33,411 nt of DNA from an uncultured Lachnospiraceae bacterium (GTDB lineage: Bacteria; Bacillota; Clostridia; Lachnospirales; Lachnospiraceae). Of the stretch, positions 16,581-25,182 are shown piece after piece; position 1 is the stretch's first letter, and the number at the start of each line of letters is the position of its first letter. A program made the position numbers and the translations under genes. The stretch spans positions 1 through 33,411 of the forward strand of contig CAJUNN010000032.1 in the NCBI GenBank assembly GCA_910587955.1. The letters run 5' to 3'. Below the pieces are notes generated by a model that worked only from the letters and a program-made list of their open reading frames with translations, did no database searches and was not told the DNA's origin.

Positions 16581-17164
16581 AACGGACAGCAGAATGCAGA
16601 CGAACCACCAAGGAGACAGATATTAACTTGTTGTTGAACCTGGACGGCCGGGGATATGCTGAGATTTCTACCGGCATCGGCTTTTTCGACCATATGCTGG
16701 ACGGCTTTGCCCGCCACGGGCTCTTTGACCTAACTTGCCGGGTGAAGGGAGATCTGGAGGTGGACTGCCATCATACCATAGAAGATACGGGCATTGTCCT
16801 GGGAACTGCCGTCCGGGAAGCCGTAGGGGACAAGAAGGGCATCGTCCGCTTCGGAAACTGCATTCTTCCTATGGACGAAGCTCTGATCCTATGTTCCCTG
16901 GATCTGTCCGGACGCCCCTTTTATGTATCGGACGTGGTCTTTCCCACGGAGCGGGTGGGAGAGATGGATACCCAGATGGTGCGGGAATTTTTCTACGCCG
17001 TCTCCTACAGCGCCGGCATGAATCTCCATTTCCGTATGCTCTCCGGAGAAAACAGCCACCACATCACAGAAGGCATGTTCAAAGCCTTTGCCAAAGCCCT
17101 GGACATGGCCGTCACCACGGATCCCCGGATCGCGGATGTTTTATCAACGAAAGGAAGTCTTTGA
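16577..17164 (+). CDS. hisB: Imidazoleglycerol-phosphate dehydratase HisB
   Basis: 195 residues, the monofunctional length, without the N-terminal phosphatase domain of enterobacterial HisB. ATG at 16577 overlaps the hisD stop and follows AGGGAGGAACC. The metal-binding repeats are present: DGFARHG and DCHHTIEDTG in the first half, then ENSHHITEGMFKAFAKAL in the second. The reaction is dehydration of imidazole glycerol phosphate. A separate histidinol phosphatase must be encoded elsewhere. hisIE follows one base after the stop. Confidence 0.97.
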   Translation: MKRTAECRRTTKETDINLLLNLDGRGYAEISTGIGFFDHMLDGFARHGLFDLTCRVKGDLEVDCHHTIEDTGIVLGTAVREAVGDKKGIVRFGNCILPMDEALILCSLDLSGRPFYVSDVVFPTERVGEMDTQMVREFFYAVSYSAGMNLHFRMLSGENSHHITEGMFKAFAKALDMAVTTDPRIADVLSTKGSL

Positions 17165-17165
17165 T

Positions 17166-18263
17166 ATGAGTGAACGCAACATTGCCGTTATACACATGAG
17201 CGCAGGCGCGCTGAAAGAAGAAAAGGAAGGTGCAGGCGCCGCCTCCCTGGCCAGGTATTACAGCGAAAACGGGGCGGAAGAGATTCTGGTTTTTGATCAC
17301 TCGGACAGCGATGAAGAGCACGAAGCTTCTCTCGGCCTTCTCAAAGAGATCTGCCGGGCCTCGGAAGTCCCGGTGAAAGCAGGCGGACATATCTGCCGTC
17401 TGGAGGACGTGAAGAAAATTCTCTATGCAGGCTGCAGCAAGGTGATTTTAAATTACGCCAAGCAAAGCAACATCGATCTGACAGAAGAGGCCTCCCGGCG
17501 CTTCGGAAAGGAACGCATCGCCGGGTCCGTGGACAGTTCGGACGTGATAAGCGCCCCCGCAGATTTGGTGGAAACATACGTAAGCGAAATTATTTATCTG
17601 GATGATCTGCGTCCTTTCCGGGAGCGTCTTTCCTCCCTGAGCTGCAATATGGACTGGGCGGAATTTAAGCTGGGGCCGGACGGCCTGGTTCCTGTAGTGG
17701 TCCAGGACTGCCGCACGGACGAAGTGCTTATGGTGGCCTATATGAACGAGGAGGCCTTCACAAAGACCGTTGAAACGGGAAAAATGACTTACTACAGCCG
17801 CAGCCGCCAAGAACTTTGGGTCAAAGGCACGACCAGCGGCCACTTCCAGTATGTGAAAGAGCTGCGGGTGGACTGCGACTGCGACACCATCCTGGCCCGG
17901 GTATCCCAGACGGGAGCCGCCTGCCATACGGGAAACCATTCCTGCTTTTTCCAGGAGATTGCCGGAAACGGATACAAAACTGCCAATCCCCGGAAAGTCT
18001 TTGAGAATGTTTACCAGGTGATTCTGGATCGGAAAGAGCATCCCAAAGAAGGTTCCTATACCAACTATCTCTTTGACAAGGGGATTGACAAAATTCTCAA
18101 AAAAATCGGCGAGGAAGCCGCTGAGCTTATTATTGCCGCCAAAAATCCGGATCCGGAGGAAATCAAATATGAGCTTTCCGATTTTCTCTACCATGCCATG
18201 GTCCTGATGGCAGAGCGGGGCATTACCTGGGAAGAGGTGACCGATGAGCTTGCCAACCGGTAA
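17166..18263 (+). CDS. hisIE: HisF half-barrel / HisI-HisE fusion
   Basis: 365 residues; ATG at 17166 with AAAGGAAG upstream. An earlier in-frame ATG at 17088 is inside hisB and rejected. Residues about 160-285 are HisI (PRA-CH), with the metal motif DCDCD and Cys ligands in GAACHTGNHSCF. Residues about 287-365 are HisE (pyrophosphohydrolase), with KIGEEAAELIIAAK. The first 150 residues are not part of normal HisIE. They match the N-terminal (beta/alpha)4 half of HisF: YYSENGAEEILVFDHSDS, PVKAGGHICRLEDVKKIL, and ASRRFGKERI. Key HisF residues are lost (Asp11 of the CLDV motif reads IHMS; the phosphate loop GGG reads GGH), so a cyclase role is unlikely. No hisA or hisF is in this operon. Confidence 0.9.
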   Translation: MSERNIAVIHMSAGALKEEKEGAGAASLARYYSENGAEEILVFDHSDSDEEHEASLGLLKEICRASEVPVKAGGHICRLEDVKKILYAGCSKVILNYAKQSNIDLTEEASRRFGKERIAGSVDSSDVISAPADLVETYVSEIIYLDDLRPFRERLSSLSCNMDWAEFKLGPDGLVPVVVQDCRTDEVLMVAYMNEEAFTKTVETGKMTYYSRSRQELWVKGTTSGHFQYVKELRVDCDCDTILARVSQTGAACHTGNHSCFFQEIAGNGYKTANPRKVFENVYQVILDRKEHPKEGSYTNYLFDKGIDKILKKIGEEAAELIIAAKNPDPEEIKYELSDFLYHAMVLMAERGITWEEVTDELANR

Positions 18264-18325
18264 ACGGCTCATATTTTGCCCCCTTCCCTCATAAAGTTAG
18301 ACAAGAACACAAAACGGGAGGGCTT

Positions 18326-18631
18326 ATGGCAAAAACACAGAACCGGGGAGGAGAGTACCGCCGGATGCTGCTGGAGCAGCGGGGCCAGCGCGGATCTGCC
18401 CCGGACCCGGCAGGAGAGCCGGCGGGCTTTCTGCGCATCCGCTTTTACGTCAGTCTCTGCCTGTTTGTCTGCTATCTGATTCTGGATTACACCAAGGCAT
18501 CTATTTACACCCTGGACAGCAGCCGGATTTACGCGGCAATCAGCCGGGATATGACACAAGATCTGGACCTGGAGGAAACCTTTGCAAAAGTGATGGATTC
18601 TATCTGGATATCGGAATCGGAAAAACCATAA
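18326..18631 (+). CDS. Small single-helix membrane protein of unknown function
   Basis: 101 residues; ATG at 18326 after ACGGGAGGGCTT. It has an N-terminal basic, glycine/proline-rich cytoplasmic tail (residues 1-36), one transmembrane helix (about 37-56, FYVSLCLFVCYLILDY) and an acidic extracytoplasmic segment that includes TLDSSRIYAAISRDMTQDLDLEET. No family is recognised. It lies 62 bases after hisIE, with no terminator between them, and 26 bases before the HAD gene, so it may be cotranscribed with either. It is supported as a gene by its ribosome binding site and coding-like composition, not by homology. Confidence 0.6.
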   Translation: MAKTQNRGGEYRRMLLEQRGQRGSAPDPAGEPAGFLRIRFYVSLCLFVCYLILDYTKASIYTLDSSRIYAAISRDMTQDLDLEETFAKVMDSIWISESEKP

Positions 18632-18657
18632 TAGAAGAAAGATAGGGAGGACTTCCT

Positions 18658-19338
18658 ATGTACCAAACGCTGCTGCTGGATGTAGACGGAACCCTGCTGG
18701 ACTTTGAAAAGAGCCAGGCAAAGGCCCTGGAGCTTGCCTTTGCCCGGTACGGATACCCGTTGACAGAGCGAATTGTCTGCCTGTACAATCAAATCAACCA
18801 AAGCCTCTGGAAACGGTACGAGCGGGGCGAGATCACACGCGAAGACGTCATATACGGCCGTTTCGAACATTTATTCCGAGAAACCGGCATAAAGGGAGAT
18901 CCGGCTGCCTTCGAAGATACCTATCAGGACTTTCTGGGATCCGGCGCTTACCTTCTGGAAGGGGCCCTCGATCTGGTACAGTACCTGTTCCGGAAATATA
19001 CGCTGTACATCATCACCAACGGCGTCACCGCTACCCAGAGAAGAAGGCTTACGGACAGCGGCCTGGAGATTTATATGAAAGACATCTTTATCTCCGGGGA
19101 GCTGGGCGTCCAAAAGCCCCGGAAAGAGTATTTTGACGCCTGCATCCGGCGGATGAAGGATCCGGGCAGCCGGAATTCCATGCTGATCATCGGGGATACC
19201 CTAAGCTCCGACATTCTGGGCGGCCTTCAGGCCGGCATTGACACCTGCTGGTACAATCCCGGCTTCGCGGATCCGGACCCGGAGATTCCGGCTACTTTTG
19301 AAGTACACAGCTTCCGGGAGCTGAAACACCTGTTGTAA
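18658..19338 (+). CDS. HAD-superfamily hydrolase, YjjG/YfnB family (5'-nucleotidase)
   Basis: 226 residues; ATG at 18658 after TAGGGAGGACTTCCT. All four HAD motifs are visible: motif I LLLDVDGTLLDFE (nucleophile Asp8, acid/base Asp10), motif II IITNGVT, motif III Lys in KPRKEYFDAC, and motif IV IIGDTLSSDILGG. The helical cap between motifs I and II and the FxxSGELGVQKP stretch match the YjjG/YfnB type, described as non-canonical pyrimidine nucleotidase or nucleotide housecleaning. The substrate is inferred from family only. It starts a small run with the two following genes. Confidence 0.88.
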   Translation: MYQTLLLDVDGTLLDFEKSQAKALELAFARYGYPLTERIVCLYNQINQSLWKRYERGEITREDVIYGRFEHLFRETGIKGDPAAFEDTYQDFLGSGAYLLEGALDLVQYLFRKYTLYIITNGVTATQRRRLTDSGLEIYMKDIFISGELGVQKPRKEYFDACIRRMKDPGSRNSMLIIGDTLSSDILGGLQAGIDTCWYNPGFADPDPEIPATFEVHSFRELKHLL

Positions 19339-19357
19339 GTGAGATAGGACAGAGCAT

Positions 19358-21271
19358 ATGACACGGATAAACCTGAAAAAACCTCAGTTCTGCCTGGCGG
19401 CGGCCCTTCTCTGGATTGTGCTGTGCGTCATCGCCACCCCCGTTTACACTACCGTCACCTTAAGTTTCCAGGACGATCCCGAGGGGGAGGTGATTACCAC
19501 CGTATACGCAGGCCCTCAAGCACATGTGGTTCCCTCCGACGCCAGAAGCCGGGTGGTCACTAGCGCCGTAGCCCGCATCTCTTATCTGGACTTCCGCCTG
19601 GGAAACCGCTGTTCCCTAAAACGCATTGACCCGGTGGACCAGGATTACCAGGGAGGTCCCCTGACGCTTACGGGAATGACCGTCCGGCAGAACGGTATCC
19701 TGACCCTTTATCTGAACGAAGCGGATCTGCGGGCCTATTTTACAGGAAACGATCAGGTACAGTTTACGGAAGATACGGGCTTCACCTTCCTGGTAACGGG
19801 AGAAGATCCCCAGCTGATTCCCAATGAAGCCTTCCGGAACATGTACGCCGGGTTCCATCTCCCGGTCCTGCTGGCTGCCATTCTTTTCTTCGGAGCCGCA
19901 GGGCTTTGTCTGTATGCCCTGATACTATGGTTTCTGAAAGAGACGAGAGAGGATACGCGTTTCCAGAGAACCTTAAAAATCTTGTTCCTGGCCGGTATCC
20001 TGGGAGCCCTACTGCTCTGCGCCTACACGGGCCTTCGCAGTCCTTTCTGGCTGAACCCGGACGAATACGAGGTAAAAGCGGCCGTGGGCTATTATTTCAC
20101 CGGCCTTATGCCCCCGGATATCCGAAGCGATGCCATCGCCGGCAGCTTCTCCGTATACGGGACTTCCCGCCATTTTGAGTGGAACCTGTTCTACCTCTGC
20201 GCCGGAAAGCTGGGGCGCTATTTTACGGACCCGGCAGTACAGATCCGTCTTTTCAGCCTGCTTCTTTTCGGGGCTTTGGCCGGCCTCCTGATCCGGAATA
20301 TCCGGCGTCAGCCCGCTTACCTGTTTCTGCTCCTTTTGACCCCCCAGGTGTGGTACTTGTTCAGCTACGCCACCTCCGACGGCCTGGACTTCTTTTTAAG
20401 CTTCCTCGCCATCCGGGAACTGATAGAAGAGAAGAGCATGTTAAACCGGCTGCTGCGGGAACCTTATCAGCGGCGGCACCTGTGGTATTATGCCCTTCTC
20501 CCCCTGCTTTTCGTCCAGCTTTTGTGGGCCAAGATCTCTTTTTACCCGATCCTGGTTTTCTTGTTCCTGATTCTGCTGGTCCGGCTTCTCTGCCTGGACA
20601 AAAAGGAGCAAAAGGACGTCTTTTTGAAATGCCTGATCCTCCTGGGCCTGACTTTGGGATTGTTCCTGATCCGGTATCTGATCACCGACTATCCCTATTA
20701 CGGCATCCACAAGGCGGCAGCCATGGAACAGGTAACGGAGCTGCGGGCCCAGTACGCCTATAAGCCCTCCACGCCCGTCATGGAGCGGGCCGGCTCCCTG
20801 AACCTGAAAGGAAAGGGCGTCACCCTCACGGAACTGTTAACCGGGTACGACTTCCACAAGAATCTGTTTTGCACCTTTGCCGGATTCTTCGGGACCTATA
20901 CCTTCGGAGAGCGGGACTGGTACTATCTGGTTATGGGGATCCTCTATGGGGCGCTTCTGGCATATACGGCCTTCCGGCTCATCCGCACCAGGGAGCGCAG
21001 GCACCTTTGGGAGCTGGCCGTATCCGGCTTCTGCTTTGTGCTCCAGTATGCTCTGGTGGTATACCGCTCCTGGACCATGGACTTCCAGCCCCAGGGACGC
21101 TACCTGTTTCCTGTCCTCTTCTTTACCGTGTACCTTATTTCCAGGATCCCCGGTTTTAAGAAGGACAAGTTCCTTTGGGGAATCCTGACCTGCACCTGCC
21201 TCTTGTCCCTGTACGCCTTCCTGCATGTGGGCGTTCCCAACCTGGTGCCTCATCAGGTGCACCTGCCTTGA
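19358..21271 (+). CDS. DUF2142-like polytopic membrane protein
   Basis: 637 residues; ATG at 19358. It has a first transmembrane helix (about 11-33), an extracytoplasmic domain of about 135 residues, then roughly nine further hydrophobic helices through the C terminus. The motif LNPDEYEVKAAVGYY after the third helix resembles the PDE(P/E)xH motif of DUF2142, a family with a GT-C-like fold related to membrane glycosyltransferases. The most likely role is transfer of a lipid-linked sugar on the outer face of the membrane. DUF2142 assignment is moderate. The large loop before the second helix is unusual and may bind the acceptor. Confidence 0.62.
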   Translation: MTRINLKKPQFCLAAALLWIVLCVIATPVYTTVTLSFQDDPEGEVITTVYAGPQAHVVPSDARSRVVTSAVARISYLDFRLGNRCSLKRIDPVDQDYQGGPLTLTGMTVRQNGILTLYLNEADLRAYFTGNDQVQFTEDTGFTFLVTGEDPQLIPNEAFRNMYAGFHLPVLLAAILFFGAAGLCLYALILWFLKETREDTRFQRTLKILFLAGILGALLLCAYTGLRSPFWLNPDEYEVKAAVGYYFTGLMPPDIRSDAIAGSFSVYGTSRHFEWNLFYLCAGKLGRYFTDPAVQIRLFSLLLFGALAGLLIRNIRRQPAYLFLLLLTPQVWYLFSYATSDGLDFFLSFLAIRELIEEKSMLNRLLREPYQRRHLWYYALLPLLFVQLLWAKISFYPILVFLFLILLVRLLCLDKKEQKDVFLKCLILLGLTLGLFLIRYLITDYPYYGIHKAAAMEQVTELRAQYAYKPSTPVMERAGSLNLKGKGVTLTELLTGYDFHKNLFCTFAGFFGTYTFGERDWYYLVMGILYGALLAYTAFRLIRTRERRHLWELAVSGFCFVLQYALVVYRSWTMDFQPQGRYLFPVLFFTVYLISRIPGFKKDKFLWGILTCTCLLSLYAFLHVGVPNLVPHQVHLP

Positions 21272-21289
21272 TGCCAAAGGAGCCTCCCA

Positions 21290-22522
21290 ATGAGTATAAG
21301 AGAAGACGCAGACCGGATCATCCGGGAATCCATTTTAAAAGTCCTGCCAGATCAGGCGGTGGCTGAAGCACTCCGGGGAAAAACATTTTCCGGAGGCCGG
21401 CTTGTGGTGGCTGCCGCCGGAAAGGCGGCCTGGCAGATGGCCAAGGCAGCTTCGGATCTCTTAGGGGATCGGATTGACGCCGGAGTGGTTGTGACCAAAT
21501 ACGGCCATGTAAAAGGGGAGATTCCCCGGATGCTCTGCCTGGAGGCCGGACATCCCGTTCCCGATAAAAATTCATTTGCCGCAACGGAAGCCGTCCTGAA
21601 ACTGACCGGAAATCTGACGGAAAAAGACACGGTTCTCTTTCTGCTCTCAGGAGGAGGCAGCGCTCTCTTTGAGAAGCCTCTGATCCCCGAAGAAGAGCTT
21701 TTGGCCGTCACCCGGCAGCTTCTGGCCTGCGGCGCCGGCATTGTAGAGATCAATACTATACGCAAACGCCTTTCCGGTGTAAAAGGCGGAAAATTTGCAC
21801 GCCACTGCCAGCCGGCCCGGATATTCAGCATCGTACTAAGCGATGTTCTGGGAGATCCCCTGGATATGATTGCTTCGGGACCTGCTTATCCCGACTCCTC
21901 CACCAGCCGGGAAGCCTTTGCCCTGGCAGAAAAATACGGACTGCTTCTCAGCGCAGCCGCTCAAAATGCTTTATCCCTGGAGACGCCGAAAATCCTCTCC
22001 AACGTGGAGACCCGGATCACGGGAAGTGTAAAAGAGCTCTGCCAGGCAGCCGCCTCTTCCTGCAGAATGCTCGGATACGAACCCTTCATTCTGACGGACC
22101 AGCTGAACTGCCAGGCCAAAGAGGCAGGTTCCTTTCTTGCCGCCGTGGCAAGAAGCCATCAGAGCACCAGAAAGAGCCTGGCTTTTCTGGCCGGAGGAGA
22201 AACCGTCGTGCACCTAACCGGAGCGGGCAAAGGCGGCCGCAGCCAGGAACTGGCCCTGGCTGCGGCAGAGGGCATCAGCGGCCTTAAGGATACGGCCGTT
22301 TTCAGCTTCGGAAGTGACGGTACCGACGGTCCTACAGATGCGGCAGGGGGATTCTGCGACGGAAATACCCGGGATTTGCTTCTGGCGCAGGGCATGGAGA
22401 TTTACCGGATTCTGAGAGACAACGACGCTTACTGCGCCCTAAAGAAAACAGGAGGGCTTATCTTCACCGGCCCTACGGGAACCAATGTAAATGATCTGGC
22501 GGCAGTCCTGATCCGCAGATAG
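21290..22522 (+). CDS. Glycerate kinase, MOFRL family (GckA/TtuD-like)
   Basis: 410 residues; ATG at 21290 after AAAGGAGCCTCCC. It has the two-domain layout of class II (MOFRL) glycerate kinases: an N-terminal Rossmann-like part with GRLVVAAAGKAAWQMA and LFLLSGGGSALFEKP, then the MOFRL domain with KGGRSQELALAAAEGI and GSDGTDGPTDAAGGF near the C terminus. It phosphorylates D-glycerate, usually to 2-phosphoglycerate, feeding glycolysis. The product isomer and a link to neighbours cannot be told from sequence. Confidence 0.92.
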   Translation: MSIREDADRIIRESILKVLPDQAVAEALRGKTFSGGRLVVAAAGKAAWQMAKAASDLLGDRIDAGVVVTKYGHVKGEIPRMLCLEAGHPVPDKNSFAATEAVLKLTGNLTEKDTVLFLLSGGGSALFEKPLIPEEELLAVTRQLLACGAGIVEINTIRKRLSGVKGGKFARHCQPARIFSIVLSDVLGDPLDMIASGPAYPDSSTSREAFALAEKYGLLLSAAAQNALSLETPKILSNVETRITGSVKELCQAAASSCRMLGYEPFILTDQLNCQAKEAGSFLAAVARSHQSTRKSLAFLAGGETVVHLTGAGKGGRSQELALAAAEGISGLKDTAVFSFGSDGTDGPTDAAGGFCDGNTRDLLLAQGMEIYRILRDNDAYCALKKTGGLIFTGPTGTNVNDLAAVLIRR

Positions 22523-22561
22523 ACAGCCCCGGACAAATTTTTGAAAAGGATTCAAAAAAAT

Positions 22562-24484
22562 ATGAGAAAACTGGCTCTTGAGGATACCCTTCTTTTGAAA
22601 ATCGAAAAACCGGCCCGGTATCTCGGCAATGAGATCCACGCAGTACAAAAGGACAAGTCCCGGATCTCCATCCGCTTCTGCATGTGCTTTCCCGATGTTT
22701 ATGAGATCGGCATGTCCCATCTGGGCATCCAGATTTTATACGACATGTTCAACCGATGGGAAGATGTATGGTGCGAGCGGGTCTATTCTCCCTGGGGGGA
22801 TCTGGATGCCCGCATGCGGGAACAGGACATTCCCCTGTTTGCCCTGGAATCCCAGGATCCCGTCCGGGATTTTGATTTTCTGGGCATTACCCTCCAGTAC
22901 GAAATGTGCTATACCAACGTACTGCAGATTCTGGATTTAAGCGGAATTCCCCTCCATGCCTCCTGTCGGACCGAGGCGGATCCCATTGTCATTGGAGGCG
23001 GGCCCTGTGCCTACAACCCGGAGCCTCTGGCCGAATTTTTCGATCTTTTCTACATGGGAGAGGGGGAGACTTCCTACCGGGCCCTTTTGGACGCATACCG
23101 GGAAAGCCAGGCCCGGGGAGGAAGCCGGAAGGAGTTTCTGGAACGGGCAACCGCTATTCCCGGCATTTACGTCCCCTCCCTCTATACGGTAACTTACCGC
23201 ACGGACGGAACCATAAAAGCCATGGAACCAAACAACAGACATGCCCCCAAAAAAGTCAAAAAACAGCTGGTCTCTCACATGGACCATACGTATTATCCCG
23301 TGAAGCCCCTGGTCCCCTTCGTGAAAGTCACGCAGGACCGGGTGGTGCTGGAGATCCAGAGAGGCTGTATCCGGGGCTGCCGTTTCTGCCAGGCCGGCAT
23401 GCTGTACCGTCCCACCCGGGAGCGCAGTCTGGAAGAGCTGAAGGCTTACGCGAAAGAGATGCTGGAAAGCACCGGGCATGAAGAAATCTCCTTAAGCTCC
23501 CTAAGCTCCAGCGATTACTCCCGCCTTCCGGAACTGATTGAGTTTCTGATGGAATACCTGGAGGGAAAGTGCATTAACATTTCCCTTCCCTCCCTGCGCA
23601 TTGACGCTTTCTCCCTGGATGTTATGAGCAAGGTGCAGGATGTCCGGAAAAGCAGCCTGACCTTTGCCCCGGAGGCCGGTTCCCAGCGCCTGCGGGACGT
23701 AATCAACAAAGGCCTCACGGAAGAAGATATTCTGGAAGGGGCAGGGGCTGCTTTCGAGGGAGGATGGACGAAAGTAAAGCTCTATTTTATGCTGGGACTC
23801 CCCACAGAGACCCTGGAGGACCAGAAAGAGATTGCCCGCCTGGCGGAAAAAATCGCCAGACGCTACTACGAGATTCCCAAAGACCAGAGGAACGGAAAGT
23901 GCCAGATTACCGTCAGCACCTCCTTTTTCGTGCCCAAGCCCTTCACGCCCTTCCAGTGGGTCCCCATGTGCAGCCAGGAGGAATTTCTTGCCAAAGCCCA
24001 TGTGGTGAACGCGGAAATCCGGGAGCAGCTCAACCGCAAAAGCATGAAATACAACTGGCATGAGGCGGACGTGACGGTCCTGGAAGGAATTTTTGCCCGG
24101 GGAGACCGGCGGCTTTCCCAGGTCCTGGAAGCAGCCTATAAAAAGGGATGCCTGTTCGATTCCTGGTCGGAATGCTTCCACCCTGAGCTTTGGAGGGAAG
24201 CCTTCGAGGAAACAGGCATAGATCCGGCTTTCTATACCACGCGCCCCAGAAAAAAGGATGAATGTTTCCCCTGGGATTTTATCGACATTGGTGTGAGCAA
24301 AGACTTCCTGTACCGGGAGTGGGAGCGGGCCCTGGCGGGAACCGTGACGCCCAACTGCCGCAGCCAATGCCAGGGCTGCGGGGCCGGACAGTACCGCACC
24401 GGCGTCTGTCCTGGAAAGGATGCGGATACATCCCAGGCAAGAGAAGAAGCGAAAGGAGAGACCGTCCGTGAAAGTACGACTTAA
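22562..24484 (+). CDS. Radical SAM protein with B12-binding-like N domain (TIGR03960 type)
   Basis: 640 residues from the ATG at 22562 (MRKLALEDTLLLKIEKPARYLGNE). That is the usual start of this family, and AAAAGGA lies upstream; the TTG at 22541 lacks a site. Residues about 30-170 form a B12-binding-type domain with SHLGIQILYDM and DPIVIGGGPCAYNPEPL. The radical SAM cluster ligands are Cys269, Cys273 and Cys276 (GCIRGCRFCQAG). A C-terminal cysteine-rich tail (PNCRSQCQGCGAGQYRTGVC, split here by length) probably holds a second metal or zinc. The DUF2344 protein overlaps its 3' end by 17 bases, so the two act as a pair. The substrate is unknown; association with RNase E/G and ribosomal genes suggests RNA or ribosome modification. 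Confidence 0.88.
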   Translation: MRKLALEDTLLLKIEKPARYLGNEIHAVQKDKSRISIRFCMCFPDVYEIGMSHLGIQILYDMFNRWEDVWCERVYSPWGDLDARMREQDIPLFALESQDPVRDFDFLGITLQYEMCYTNVLQILDLSGIPLHASCRTEADPIVIGGGPCAYNPEPLAEFFDLFYMGEGETSYRALLDAYRESQARGGSRKEFLERATAIPGIYVPSLYTVTYRTDGTIKAMEPNNRHAPKKVKKQLVSHMDHTYYPVKPLVPFVKVTQDRVVLEIQRGCIRGCRFCQAGMLYRPTRERSLEELKAYAKEMLESTGHEEISLSSLSSSDYSRLPELIEFLMEYLEGKCINISLPSLRIDAFSLDVMSKVQDVRKSSLTFAPEAGSQRLRDVINKGLTEEDILEGAGAAFEGGWTKVKLYFMLGLPTETLEDQKEIARLAEKIARRYYEIPKDQRNGKCQITVSTSFFVPKPFTPFQWVPMCSQEEFLAKAHVVNAEIREQLNRKSMKYNWHEADVTVLEGIFARGDRRLSQVLEAAYKKGCLFDSWSECFHPELWREAFEETGIDPAFYTTRPRKKDECFPWDFIDIGVSKDFLYREWERALAGTVTPNCRSQCQGCGAGQYRTGVCPGKDADTSQAREEAKGETVRESTT

Positions 24485-25172
24485 GTTCCGCAAATACGGA
24501 AACATGAAATTTATCGGCCATCTGGACATGATGCGCTATTTCCAGAAAGCCATCCGGCGCTCCGGCATTCCCGTCTGTTACTCCGAAGGCTTCAGTCCCC
24601 ACATGATCATGTCCTTTGCCTCCCCCCTGGGTGTGGGCCTCACCAGCGACGGCGAGTATCTGGATATAGAGGTAAATGGGGAGCTTTCCCCCGCCATGGC
24701 CGTAAAACGCCTCAATGAGACGGGCGCGGAGGGCGTGGAGGTCCTGTCCCTGCAAAAAATCCCCGACGGAAAAGCCTCCAATGCCATGGCCCTGGTGACC
24801 GCCGCCGATTACCGGGTAAGCTTCCGGGAAGGCTGTGCGCCGGCCGGAGGGTGGCAGGAGCGCTTTTCGGAGTTTCTAAAGCAGCCTTCCATTTTCATCC
24901 TCAAAGAGACAAAAAAGAACACCCGGGAACTGGATATCCGTCCCCTTATCTACGAAGCCCGGTGCGGGGACGATTGTGTATTTCTTAAGCTGGCCGCAGG
25001 AAGCGCGGAGAATTTAAAGCCGGAGCTGGTGATGGAAGCTTTCGCTTCTTACAGCAAAACATCCTTTCCCGAATTTGCCTTTCTGATCCACCGCCTGGAA
25101 CTGTATGCAGACGGCAAAACCCAAGGCGGCCCCCGCTTCGTTCCCCTAAGCGACCTGGGGGAAGCTTTTTAA
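24468..25172 (+). CDS. DUF2344 protein, partner of the radical SAM enzyme (TIGR03936)
   Basis: 234 residues from the GTG at 24468, supported by AAAGGAGAG at 24452-24459. The longer frame from 24420 lies inside the upstream gene and adds a basic tail with no family match. The family start VRLKFRKYGNMKFIGHLDMMRYF is clear, followed by IPVCYSEGFSPHMIMSFASPLGVG. There is no signal peptide or transmembrane helix. It is always found next to, or fused to, the radical SAM protein encoded just upstream. RNase E/G follows 10 bases downstream. A binding or substrate-recognition role in the same unknown modification is inferred. Confidence 0.85.
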   Translation: MKVRLKFRKYGNMKFIGHLDMMRYFQKAIRRSGIPVCYSEGFSPHMIMSFASPLGVGLTSDGEYLDIEVNGELSPAMAVKRLNETGAEGVEVLSLQKIPDGKASNAMALVTAADYRVSFREGCAPAGGWQERFSEFLKQPSIFILKETKKNTRELDIRPLIYEARCGDDCVFLKLAAGSAENLKPELVMEAFASYSKTSFPEFAFLIHRLELYADGKTQGGPRFVPLSDLGEAF

Positions 25173-25182
25173 GGAGATTCTC

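Noticed and set aside
22541..22561. TTG start for the radical SAM gene at 22541
   Set aside because: ATG at 22562 matches the conserved N terminus and has an upstream AAAAGGA.
23501..24529. Long - strand frame of 342 codons opposite the radical SAM gene
   Set aside because: The + strand has a recognised radical SAM protein with its cluster motif, so this is a shadow frame.
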